DNA of 64,000 nucleotides, from NCBI GenBank assembly GCA_016870155.1, contig VGCE01000003.1, positions 164,977 to 228,976 of the forward strand. Reading direction: 5' to 3'. Within the stretch, counting starts at the first letter, position 1. Each line of letters begins with the position of its first letter. Positions 1-6,259 of the stretch are shown piece by piece. The DNA is from Actinomycetota bacterium. GTDB lineage: Bacteria; Actinomycetota; Thermoleophilia; Miltoncostaeales; Miltoncostaeaceae. Under the pieces are notes generated by a model, which ran no database searches, was not told the DNA's origin, and saw only the letters and a program-made list of their open reading frames with translations. The translations under genes and the position numbers were made by a program.

Positions 1-463
1 CCCCATCATGGTGCTCGACGAGGTGCAGGACCCCCGCAACCTCGGGGCGGTGGCCCGCGTGGCCGACGCCGCGGGCTTCGCGGGGCTGGTCATCCCCACG
101 CGCGGGAGCCCGGGAATCACCGCGGTGGCCTGCAAGGCATCGGCCGGCGCGGTGGAGCACCTGCATATCGCCCGGGTGGGCTCGATCGTCGCATTCATCA
201 ACGATCTGGCGGGTTCCGGGCGCTGGGCGGCGGGGGCCGATGCCGATGCCGGCACCGACTACCGCGAGCTCGCATGGGACCCCTCCGCGGCCATCGTCCT
301 GGGTGCCGAGGGCGCGGGGCTCCGCCCACGGGTGCGCGAGGTGTGCGGCCGCCTGGTGCGCATTCCCATGCGGGGGAGCGTGGGGTCCCTGAACCTGTCT
401 ACGGCCGCTGCGGTGCTGGCATTCCAGGCCGTGGCGGGGGACGGATTTGGCTCCAGAGGTTGA
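1..463 (+). CDS. rlmB: SpoU/TrmH-family rRNA 2'-O-methyltransferase (5' end outside window)
   Basis: SAM-dependent 2'-O-ribose methyltransferase of the SpoU class; the RlmB branch modifies 23S rRNA. The reading frame is open from base 2, so the N-terminal substrate-binding domain lies upstream of the window. The three SpoU motifs are visible: DPRNLGAVAR (motif 1), IVLGAEGAGL (motif 2) and the knotted C-terminal motif GSVGSLNLSTA (motif 3). It is followed at once by a sigH-type sigma factor. The same rlmB-sigH neighbourhood occurs in Bacillus, where the gene is called yacO, which favours RlmB over other SpoU enzymes. The exact target nucleotide cannot be read from the sequence. Confidence 0.9.
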   Translation, partial: PIMVLDEVQDPRNLGAVARVADAAGFAGLVIPTRGSPGITAVACKASAGAVEHLHIARVGSIVAFINDLAGSGRWAAGADADAGTDYRELAWDPSAAIVLGAEGAGLRPRVREVCGRLVRIPMRGSVGSLNLSTAAAVLAFQAVAGDGFGSRG

Positions 464-488
464 CAGCGTCTGACGCGACCGGTATCAA
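460..488 (+). promoter_or_regulatory. Housekeeping-type promoter for sigH
   Basis: TTGACA at 460-465 and TATCAA at 483-488 are separated by exactly 17 bases, a near-consensus sigma-70/SigA promoter. The -35 box overlaps the TGA stop of the upstream methyltransferase gene. Transcription would begin near 495, giving a leader of about 90 bases before the sigma factor gene. Confidence 0.7.
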
Positions 489-586
489 TCCCGCATCTCT
501 TACCTTCAAGTGCACATTAAGGGTATGTCTCAGGTGAAGGTTGAGGGATCGGGCACCGCCCGCCGAAACGCCGAAATGGAGTGAGA

Positions 587-1252
587 ATGGGAGCCGCCGC
601 CCGCAGGCTGACCGACCTGGACCAGCAGGGCCATGTCGACATCGTCGACGAGGGCCTGGTGCGCCGAGCGCGCGCCGGGGACCAGCAGGCCATGGACCAG
701 ATCATCGCCCGCTACCGGGGCTTCGTGCGGCTCAAGGCCAGCGCGTACTTCCTGGCCGGCGGAGACTCCGAGGACCTCATCCAGGAGGGCCTGATCGGCC
801 TTTTCAAGGCCGTGCGCGACTACCGGCCCGAGCGCGAGGCATCGTTCCGCTCGTTCGCCGAACTGTGCGTCACACGCCAGATCATCACGGCCATCAAGAC
901 CGCCGCGCGCAACAAGCACACCCCCCTCAACACCTACGTGTCGTTCAGTAACACGCGCGCCGGCAGCGAGCAGGAGACCACGCTCGCGGACGTCCTCCCC
1001 GACGACCCGGTCACCGACCCCATCAACCAGGCCATCTCCACCGAGGAGCTCCAGAGCCTGGTCGAGTGCCTCGGCAAGGTGCTGAGCCCGCTCGAGAGCC
1101 AGGTGCTCGCGATGTACCTCGAGGGGCGCTCGTACGAGGAGGTGGCCGAGAAGCTCGAGTGCAACCCGAAGAGCGTCGACAACGCACTCCAGCGCGTCAA
1201 GCGCAAGGTCGAGGTGCACCTCAAGGATCGCGAAGTACTCGACCTCGGCTAG
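587..1252 (+). CDS. sigH: RNA polymerase sigma factor, SigH (sigma-30) family
   Basis: Sigma-70 family factor of 221 aa that directs RNA polymerase to alternative promoters. Region 2 is intact (LVRRARAGDQQAMD, then DLIQEGLIGLFKAVRDY, and SFAELCVTRQIITAIKTA as the -10 recognition helix). Region 4 is a helix-turn-helix (LSPLESQVLAMYLEGRSYEE, then NPKSVDNALQRVKRKV). Region 2 closely resembles Bacillus SigH. A GTG at 581 is possible, but GGAG at 578-581 lies five bases before ATG 587, so 587 is preferred. A housekeeping promoter lies about 100 bp upstream. In Bacillus the factor drives early stationary-phase and sporulation genes. No sporulation genes occur here, so the local regulon is unknown. 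Confidence 0.88.
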   Translation: MGAAARRLTDLDQQGHVDIVDEGLVRRARAGDQQAMDQIIARYRGFVRLKASAYFLAGGDSEDLIQEGLIGLFKAVRDYRPEREASFRSFAELCVTRQIITAIKTAARNKHTPLNTYVSFSNTRAGSEQETTLADVLPDDPVTDPINQAISTEELQSLVECLGKVLSPLESQVLAMYLEGRSYEEVAEKLECNPKSVDNALQRVKRKVEVHLKDREVLDLG

Positions 1253-1290
1253 AGGCTTATGCATACCCTCAAGTAGAGAGTGAGTCTTTG

Positions 1291-1322
1291 ACGTGATGCC
1301 GCCATTTCAGGCGGCATCACGT
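1291..1322 (+). terminator. Intrinsic terminator after sigH
   Basis: Perfect 13-bp inverted repeat (1291-1303 with 1310-1322, arm starting ACGTGATGCC) around a six-base loop, followed by GTTTCTGG. It lies about 40 bp downstream of the sigH stop and closes the rlmB-sigH unit. Confidence 0.7.
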
Positions 1323-1385
1323 GTTTCTGGCTACGTTTGCGGACGTCCGAGGGCCACAGAGGTCCTGATCAACCCGGGGGACCCC

Positions 1386-1832
1386 ATGAGCGCACCCATC
1401 CTGGTCGGCTACGACCGCAGCGATTCGTCCAAGCGCGCGCTGCAGCGCGCCATCGAGCGCTGCAGCGAGAAGCACGCCCCGCTGCTCGTGGTGGCCATCC
1501 ACGAGGCCATCCTCGACCCCACGGGCCCGCGCGCCTTCGGCACGATGGGCGACGGCAGCCCCATGCAGGGCCCGTTCCCCGAGATGCCGGACGTGCACGA
1601 GGCCCTGCAGGAGGCCCGCGACCTGGTGGAGGACGGCGCGGTGGCCAAGGCCGAGTACGCCTGGGCCATCGGCGAGCCGGCCGCGCTCATCGTGGAGACA
1701 GCCCAGGACTACAAGGCGCAGCTCGTGGTGGTGGGCCACACCCACCATGGGTTCCTCGGCAAGATGTTCGGCGCGGATATCTCGGAAGAGGTCGAGAAGC
1801 ACGCCGGTTGCCCCGTCGAGGTGGTCGACTAG
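1386..1832 (+). CDS. Universal stress protein, UspA family
   Basis: Single-domain cytoplasmic UspA protein of 148 aa. It opens with the usual beta strand and acidic turn (ILVGYDRSDSSKRAL) and ends with the nucleotide-loop region VVVGHTHHGFLGKMFGADISEEVEKHAGCPVEVV. The classical ATP loop G-x2-G-x9-G-S/T is not well conserved (GHTHHG...G), so ATP binding is uncertain. ATG 1386 follows a GGGGGA purine run and fits the family N-terminus. The gene stands alone between the sigH terminator and tRNA-Thr. The physiological signal cannot be inferred. Confidence 0.88.
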   Translation: MSAPILVGYDRSDSSKRALQRAIERCSEKHAPLLVVAIHEAILDPTGPRAFGTMGDGSPMQGPFPEMPDVHEALQEARDLVEDGAVAKAEYAWAIGEPAALIVETAQDYKAQLVVVGHTHHGFLGKMFGADISEEVEKHAGCPVEVVD

Positions 1833-1862
1833 AACCCCTCGTGCGTGCCCCGGCGCGCACCC

Positions 1863-1936
1863 GCCGGAGTAGCTCAGATGGTCAGAGCACCTGTCTTGTA
1901 AACAGGGGGTCGCCGGTTCGAATCCGGCCTCCGGCT
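1863..1936 (+). tRNA. tRNA-Thr (TGT)
   Basis: A 74-base cloverleaf. The acceptor stem GCCGGAG (1863-1869) pairs with CTCCGGC (1929-1935), with discriminator T at 1936. The D arm is GCTCAGATGGTCAGAGC. The anticodon stem is CCTGT/ACAGG around loop CTTGTAA, placing anticodon TGT at 1897-1899. The T arm carries GGTTCGAATCC. The 3' CCA is not encoded. Confidence 0.95.
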
Positions 1937-2074
1937 TGCCCCCGGCCCCGGCCACGGGCGCAGGCCCGTCAGCGGGCGTGATGCCACCGAGAAGCACAGG
2001 GGCGGGCGGTGGCGCGGCGAGCGGGGGTGGTCCCGGTGTACCGTCACGCCAAATCAGACCGGGAGTGGTGTGCA

Positions 2075-2506
2075 ATGGCAGCAGAACGCAGTGCGACGGT
2101 GAGGTGGAACGGCGACCTCCTGAGTGGCGACGGCAGCATCCTCGAGGTAACGAGCGGCACGATTTCGTCGCTGGGGGTCTCGTGGCCATCCCGCACGGAG
2201 GAGCCCGGGGGCAACACCAGCCCCGAGGAGCTCATCGCGGCCGCGCACGCCTCGTGCTACTGCATGGCGCTCTCGAGCGGGCTCGCGAAGCAGGGGACGC
2301 CGCCGGAGCGCCTGGACGTCTCGGCCACGGTCACATTCGTGCCCGGCCAGGGCATCACCTCATCCGCGCTCACGGTGTCCGGGACGGTGCCCGGCATTGA
2401 CGCCGACGCCTTCCGCGAGGCCGCCGAGGCTGCCAAGGACGGCTGTCCGGTGTCCGGCGCGCTCAAGGGCAACGTCGAGCTGTCGGTCGACGCATCCCTT
2501 GCCTGA
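2075..2506 (+). CDS. OsmC-family peroxiredoxin-like protein
   Basis: OsmC/Ohr-fold protein of 143 aa. These proteins reduce organic hydroperoxides with a pair of cysteines. One cysteine sits in AAHASCYCMALS in the first half, and the resolving-type cysteine is in AAKDGCPVSGALKG near the C-terminus. The motif GGNTSPEELIAAAHASC is typical of the OsmC rather than the Ohr branch. ATG 2075 is preceded by GGGAG at 2061-2065. A longer frame upstream lacks family resemblance. The gene is monocistronic and sits just after tRNA-Thr. Confidence 0.88.
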   Translation: MAAERSATVRWNGDLLSGDGSILEVTSGTISSLGVSWPSRTEEPGGNTSPEELIAAAHASCYCMALSSGLAKQGTPPERLDVSATVTFVPGQGITSSALTVSGTVPGIDADAFREAAEAAKDGCPVSGALKGNVELSVDASLA

Positions 2507-2613
2507 TCGGAGCTAGTGCCGTGGTTCCCGCGGGGGCGGGGGTGCAGGTGGGCGCCGCGTCCGCCGGAACACCCTCGCCCGCCCGCGCGGTGACCGCTCG
2601 TTAGAACTACCGC

Positions 2614-3555
2614 ATGGACCGCCCCGACCTCGAGGAGCGGCGTGCCGAGCAGCGCGCCCGCAGGCGCCGGCGGCGCACCGGCGCCCTTGCGGCCGTGGCG
2701 GTGGTGGCCGTGGCCGGGGTGGCCACGTCGGGAGTGGTGATGTCGGGCGGGGGCTCGGGCGGCGATGATCCCCCCGCTGCCTCGACGGCGACGTCGACCA
2801 CCCCGGCATACCGCCAGCCCACCACGGCGTCGCCCGCGCCGGAGCCCCCGCCGGTCGACACCACGGCCGAGGCCCGGGCCGAGTCGCCCCAGCGCATCCG
2901 CCCGCCTGCTCCGGGCCCCGCCACGGTGATCACCGAGGGGCCCGCCAGCGCCGGGCGCAAGGTGGCGCTCACGATCGACGACGGCACGTGCGCGAGTTGC
3001 GTGGATCGCATCCTCGACGCGGTCGAGAAGACGGGCGGCAAGGTGACCCTGTTCCCGAACGGCGTGTATCGCAGCAGCTGGGAGCCGCAGGCGGCGCGCA
3101 TCCGCAAGCTGGTGGATGCGGGCCAGGTGACGCTCGGCAACCACACCTACAGCCACCAGGTGTCCACGCAGATCGGCCCCACGGCGTTCGCCGCCGACCT
3201 GCAGCGCAACGAGGACTGGATCCAGAAGACCTTCAAGGTGACCGGGCGCCCGTGGTTCCGGCCGCCGTATGGCGACCACAACGCCTCCATCGACGCCGCG
3301 GCCGGCCAGCGCGGATACCGCAAGGTGATCATGTGGTCGGGCACGGTGGCCGACTCCCAGCCGCGCAGCGAGGGGTACATCCTCGATGCAATCGACTACT
3401 GGGCGCGCCCGGGTTCCATCATCCTCATGCACGCCAACTATCCGGCCACCGCGAAGGCCCTGCCGAAGATCTTCCGGGCGCTCGAGAAGAAGCGCCTGCA
3501 GCCCGTGACCCTTGCCGAGCTGCTGGACGGGTCGGCACGGGCCCCGCAGCCGTGA
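2614..3555 (+). CDS. Membrane-anchored polysaccharide deacetylase (NodB domain)
   Basis: Carbohydrate esterase family 4 enzyme of 313 aa that would deacetylate peptidoglycan or another envelope glycan outside the cell. A basic N-terminus (RRAEQRARRRRRR) precedes one membrane segment at about residues 23-46, then a Pro/Thr/Ala-rich linker to about 105. The NodB domain follows with TIDDG (motif 1, metal and base Asp), NHTYSH (motif 2, H-x3-H), RPPYGDHN (motif 3) and IILMHAN (motif 5). TIDDG replaces the more common TFDDG. The next gene overlaps its stop codon by one base, so the two are probably co-transcribed. The natural substrate is unknown. Confidence 0.87.
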   Translation: MDRPDLEERRAEQRARRRRRRTGALAAVAVVAVAGVATSGVVMSGGGSGGDDPPAASTATSTTPAYRQPTTASPAPEPPPVDTTAEARAESPQRIRPPAPGPATVITEGPASAGRKVALTIDDGTCASCVDRILDAVEKTGGKVTLFPNGVYRSSWEPQAARIRKLVDAGQVTLGNHTYSHQVSTQIGPTAFAADLQRNEDWIQKTFKVTGRPWFRPPYGDHNASIDAAAGQRGYRKVIMWSGTVADSQPRSEGYILDAIDYWARPGSIILMHANYPATAKALPKIFRALEKKRLQPVTLAELLDGSARAPQP

Positions 3556-4199
3556 TGCGCCGGGCCCACCGGATGGCCCTCGGCATCGTCGTGCCCGCGA
3601 TCGCGGTCGTGGCCGCGCGACCCGCCTCCACCCTGGCCGCTCCGCCACCGGATGCACCTGCGCCCAGTTCCAGTCGCATCGGCGCGGCACTGCCCACGGT
3701 GGCCGACTTCCCGGGCTCGGGGCTGAAGCTGCGCACCGCGCAGGCGCTGGCGCCGAGCGCACGCCGTGCGCCCTACCCGTGCACCGACTACCGGGCCCGC
3801 GCCATGCGCGGCACGGACCGTTGGGCGGAGTGGAAGGCCCGCGGTGGCGGCCGCAGCGTGCGGGTGATCACCTTCGCGTACCCCGCCAGCAATGCCGGCG
3901 CCACCTGGCGCTCTCTCCGCTCGGCAATTGACGCCTGCCCGCGCATTGGCGCGATGCGCCAGGACGATGGCTCGCGCGGCACGGCCACCCTGAGCATCCG
4001 GTCGTCGTCGCGCGATGCCATCGGGATGGAGATCGTCACGCGGTCGGCATCGGGCTCATCCCCATGGGGCAAGGACCGCGTCATCGTGTACCGGCGCGTG
4101 GGCAGCGCCATCCAGAAGGTGCAGGTGTCGAGAGGCATCCTCACCCCTGGCGACCGTGCGCTGTTGCAGCGCGTGGCGCGGGTCAGCCGCGCCAGGTAG
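3555..4199 (+). CDS. Exported protein of unknown function
   Basis: Predicted 214-aa secreted protein. A Sec-type signal with basic start and hydrophobic stretch (MRRAHRMALGIVVPAIAVVA) is followed by a mature region with two cysteines (in PYPCTDY and DACPRI) that could form a disulfide. The general shape recalls actinobacterial PknH-like sensor domains, but the similarity is too weak to name it. ATG 3555 overlaps the deacetylase stop. Its TAG stop is followed in the same frame by CTG GCG and then the ATG of the decayed SGNH hydrolase. The two may once have been a single exported two-domain protein. Confidence 0.6.
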   Translation: MRRAHRMALGIVVPAIAVVAARPASTLAAPPPDAPAPSSSRIGAALPTVADFPGSGLKLRTAQALAPSARRAPYPCTDYRARAMRGTDRWAEWKARGGGRSVRVITFAYPASNAGATWRSLRSAIDACPRIGAMRQDDGSRGTATLSIRSSSRDAIGMEIVTRSASGSSPWGKDRVIVYRRVGSAIQKVQVSRGILTPGDRALLQRVARVSRAR

Positions 4200-4205
4200 C
4201 TGGCG

Positions 4206-5348
4206 ATGGCCGAAGGGCCCCCTGCCCGGCGCGACGTGGATGCCGCGGGCGCCGATGCCGATGCCCTGGTGGCCCGCATGCTGCCGCGCGTGCCCGCGGG
4301 CGCGAGGCTCAACGTGGCGATCGGCGACTCCATGGCGTCAGGCGTGGCCGGGCGCTGGCGCGGCAACGTGCTGTGGCACGCCAACTGGGCGCGCTGCGAT
4401 GCGTTCGGGAAGCAGGCCTATTGGGACAACCCCCGCGGGGGAGTCGGTGCCGGGCTGCCACCGGGCGAGGGGGGGCATCAACGTGCCGGGCACCTACGCG
4501 ATCAACCTCGCGTGCTCCGGTGCGCTCACCACCAGCATGTGGTCCACCCGGCTGCTCGACTACGGGCAGTACAAGCCGGGCGTGGACGACGGCGCGGTGG
4601 ACCCGTCCGCGGGCAGGCGGGCGCCGGGGCAGTTGACCCTGCTGGCCCGCGTGGCGCGCCAGGCGTTGGTTGGCACCATCGTGATGTCGATCGGCGGCAA
4701 CGACATGGGGTTCGGCGAGGTGATGGTGGCGTGCATCAGCGCGTTCATGTGGCCATGGCCGTTCGATGCCCGGTGCGAGGACGACCCCGAGGTGCGCCGC
4801 AGGCTGTCCGACGAGTCGCTGGCGCAGGTGGAGGGCAAAGTGGAGGTCGCGATCGTGCGCGCGGTCATGTCGGCGGCCGGCCACGCGAACGGCTCGTGGC
4901 AGATGATCGTGCAGGGCCTCCCGCGCCTCATCGCCGAGGACTCCCGCTTCGCGGAGAGCGCCGCGGGTCGGTCCACGCGGGCGGCTGCCCGGTGCACTCC
5001 GCGGACGTGGCCTGGCTGAACGATCGCCTGCCGATGACGGCCACCATGCGTGCTGCCGCCCGCAGGGCGTCAGCAGCCACCGGCCAGCCGGTGCAGGTGA
5101 TGGACCCGAGCGGCGTGTTCGCGGGGCGCGAGCTCCGCGCCCGCGGTGCCGCGCACGTGGACCAGGTGCCGCCCTTCGGCACCACCGAAGGCTTCCATCC
5201 CAACCAGATCGGCCAACAGGCGCTTCAGGGGTGCATCCGCCACGCCACCGTGGGGGGCACGGCGAGGTCGGGACGCTGCGAGGCCCCGCTCTACCGGGCG
5301 CAGGTCTATGCCAGCGGTCTGCCGTCGGTGCGCTTCACCCCCGGGTAA
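4206..5348 (+). pseudogene. SGNH/GDSL hydrolase with two compensating frameshifts
   Basis: All blocks of a GDSL/SGNH esterase are present but split between two frames. Frame one holds VAIGDSMASG (block I, nucleophile Ser) up to about 4475. The second frame holds NVPGTYAINLACSGA, SIGGNDMGFGE (block III) up to about 4960. The first frame then resumes with CPVHSADVAWLNDR and GFHPNQIG (block V, catalytic Asp/His). Removing one G from the seven-G run at 4469-4475 and restoring one base near 4965-4985 gives a continuous enzyme of about 380 aa. No signal peptide precedes it. Either the gene is decayed or the assembly has two indel errors. Confidence 0.75.
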
Positions 5349-5429
5349 CCGCTGCCGCCCTGCCCCCGGGGCGCATGGCCATGAGCCGCCACGGGCACGC
5401 GGCGAACTTCTCTCATGCTGCCCGCGCCT

Positions 5430-5768
5430 TTAGCCCGTCACGGCGCAGGGCCGCACTCCGAGCTTTGGCAGCACCACGGTCTGCGTGGACGTCCTGGCCG
5501 TCCCGCCGGTGGGCCTGAACGTGGTGGCTACCCGCAGCGTCACGGCACCCGCGCGACGGGCCGCGCGGGTGGCGGCGTTCAGCGTGCAGCTGATCGTGAC
5601 CATGCCGGCCTTCGCAGCCGTGCGGGCGCCGGTGCAGGCCGTTACCCGCCCCACGGCATGGGCCATGCTGCTGCGCGTGGGCCGGGTGCCGCGCCGGGCC
5701 AGGCGTCCGGGCCCGGGCACCGTGACCCGCGGCTCGGGGAATGATCCCCACCGACCATGACGTGACAC
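5430..5768 (-). pseudogene. Orphan fragment of a surface-protein C-terminal domain
   Basis: Reading leftward from GTG 5768, a 112-aa frame contains PRVTVPGPGRL, VTISCTLNAATR and TTFRPTGGTAR near its end. The C-terminus of the secreted repeat protein at 54506-56410 has the same series (VRVPGPGRI, LRVSCTLTARTR, TTYTPTGGSAR) with similar spacing. The fragment has no signal peptide or upstream partner domain. It is most simply the surviving 3' end of a lost surface-protein gene. It might still be expressed, but I see no supporting ribosome-binding site. Confidence 0.5.
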
Positions 5769-5817
5769 GCTCCGGCCGTCTGGGTTGACCGCCGCTGCTG
5801 GGTGCCCGCGTTACCGG

Positions 5818-5991
5818 TTATCGCGGGTCAAAAACGGCCCACACGAACACCACCACCGGGGCCATCACGACGGCGGCCACCACGCCGACCAGGGCGGCGG
5901 TGATGGTCGGCACCCCCACGCTCGCCCGGATGAACCCGGCGGCCGCGCCAAACACGGCGCAAAGTCCGGCCTTGACGATCCAGCGAGCCAT
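5818..5991 (-). CDS. Small two-helix membrane protein
   Basis: A 57-aa frame from ATG 5991 to TAA 5818. It starts MARWIVKAGLCAVFGAAAGF, has one hydrophobic helix at residues 5-20 and a second at about 31-53 (ALVGVVAAVVMAPVVVFVWA), and ends FDPR. It is shorter than usual gene-calling cut-offs. A TACATT hexamer lies six bases before the ATG, matching the leaderless promoter pattern seen elsewhere in the window, which supports it being a real gene. No family is recognised. Confidence 0.55.
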   Translation of the reverse strand: MARWIVKAGLCAVFGAAAGFIRASVGVPTITAALVGVVAAVVMAPVVVFVWAVFDPR

Positions 5992-5997
5992 GCGGGA

Positions 5998-6003
5998 AAT
6001 GTA
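5998..6003 (-). promoter_or_regulatory. -10 element, leaderless start at 5991
   Basis: TACATT on the minus strand, six bases upstream of the ATG of the small membrane protein. No clear -35 box is seen. Confidence 0.45.
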
Positions 6004-6259
6004 CCCGAGGCCTTGCCCGCTGGTTTAGGGCCGGCGAGCGAAAGAGCCGGTGGCCGCGGCCAGCAAAGGCAAATGTTGCACCGCACCTCGCGCGGACCCT
6101 CGTTCACGTACGACTACACCGGGCGGTTGTTCCAGGTGAGTTGCAGGCGGCCGTTGTCCGGGTTCCCCACCGTGCCGAACACCCCGGTGTACCCGGGGAT
6201 GCGCCTCGGCGCCGTTACCCCCTTGGGGACCGTGAAGAGGCTGTGAGGATCGCACGGGG
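6004..6259. other. Non-coding stretch with a possible gene remnant
   Basis: No convincing gene between the small membrane protein and the transporter stop. On the minus strand, 6246-6114 reads as an uninterrupted protein tail (GTVGNPDNGRLQL, then TWNNRPV and a stop) with no start of its own. This may be the residue of a lost gene. I cannot assign a family. Confidence 0.3.

Noticed and set aside
2257..3762. Large minus-strand frame opposite the deacetylase
   Set aside because: Arg/Ala/Pro-rich with no domain; the plus-strand NodB motifs are intact.
5785..6246. Plus-strand frame with His-rich N-terminal part
   Set aside because: Antisense to the small membrane protein; His-rich composition is a by-product of the opposite strand.
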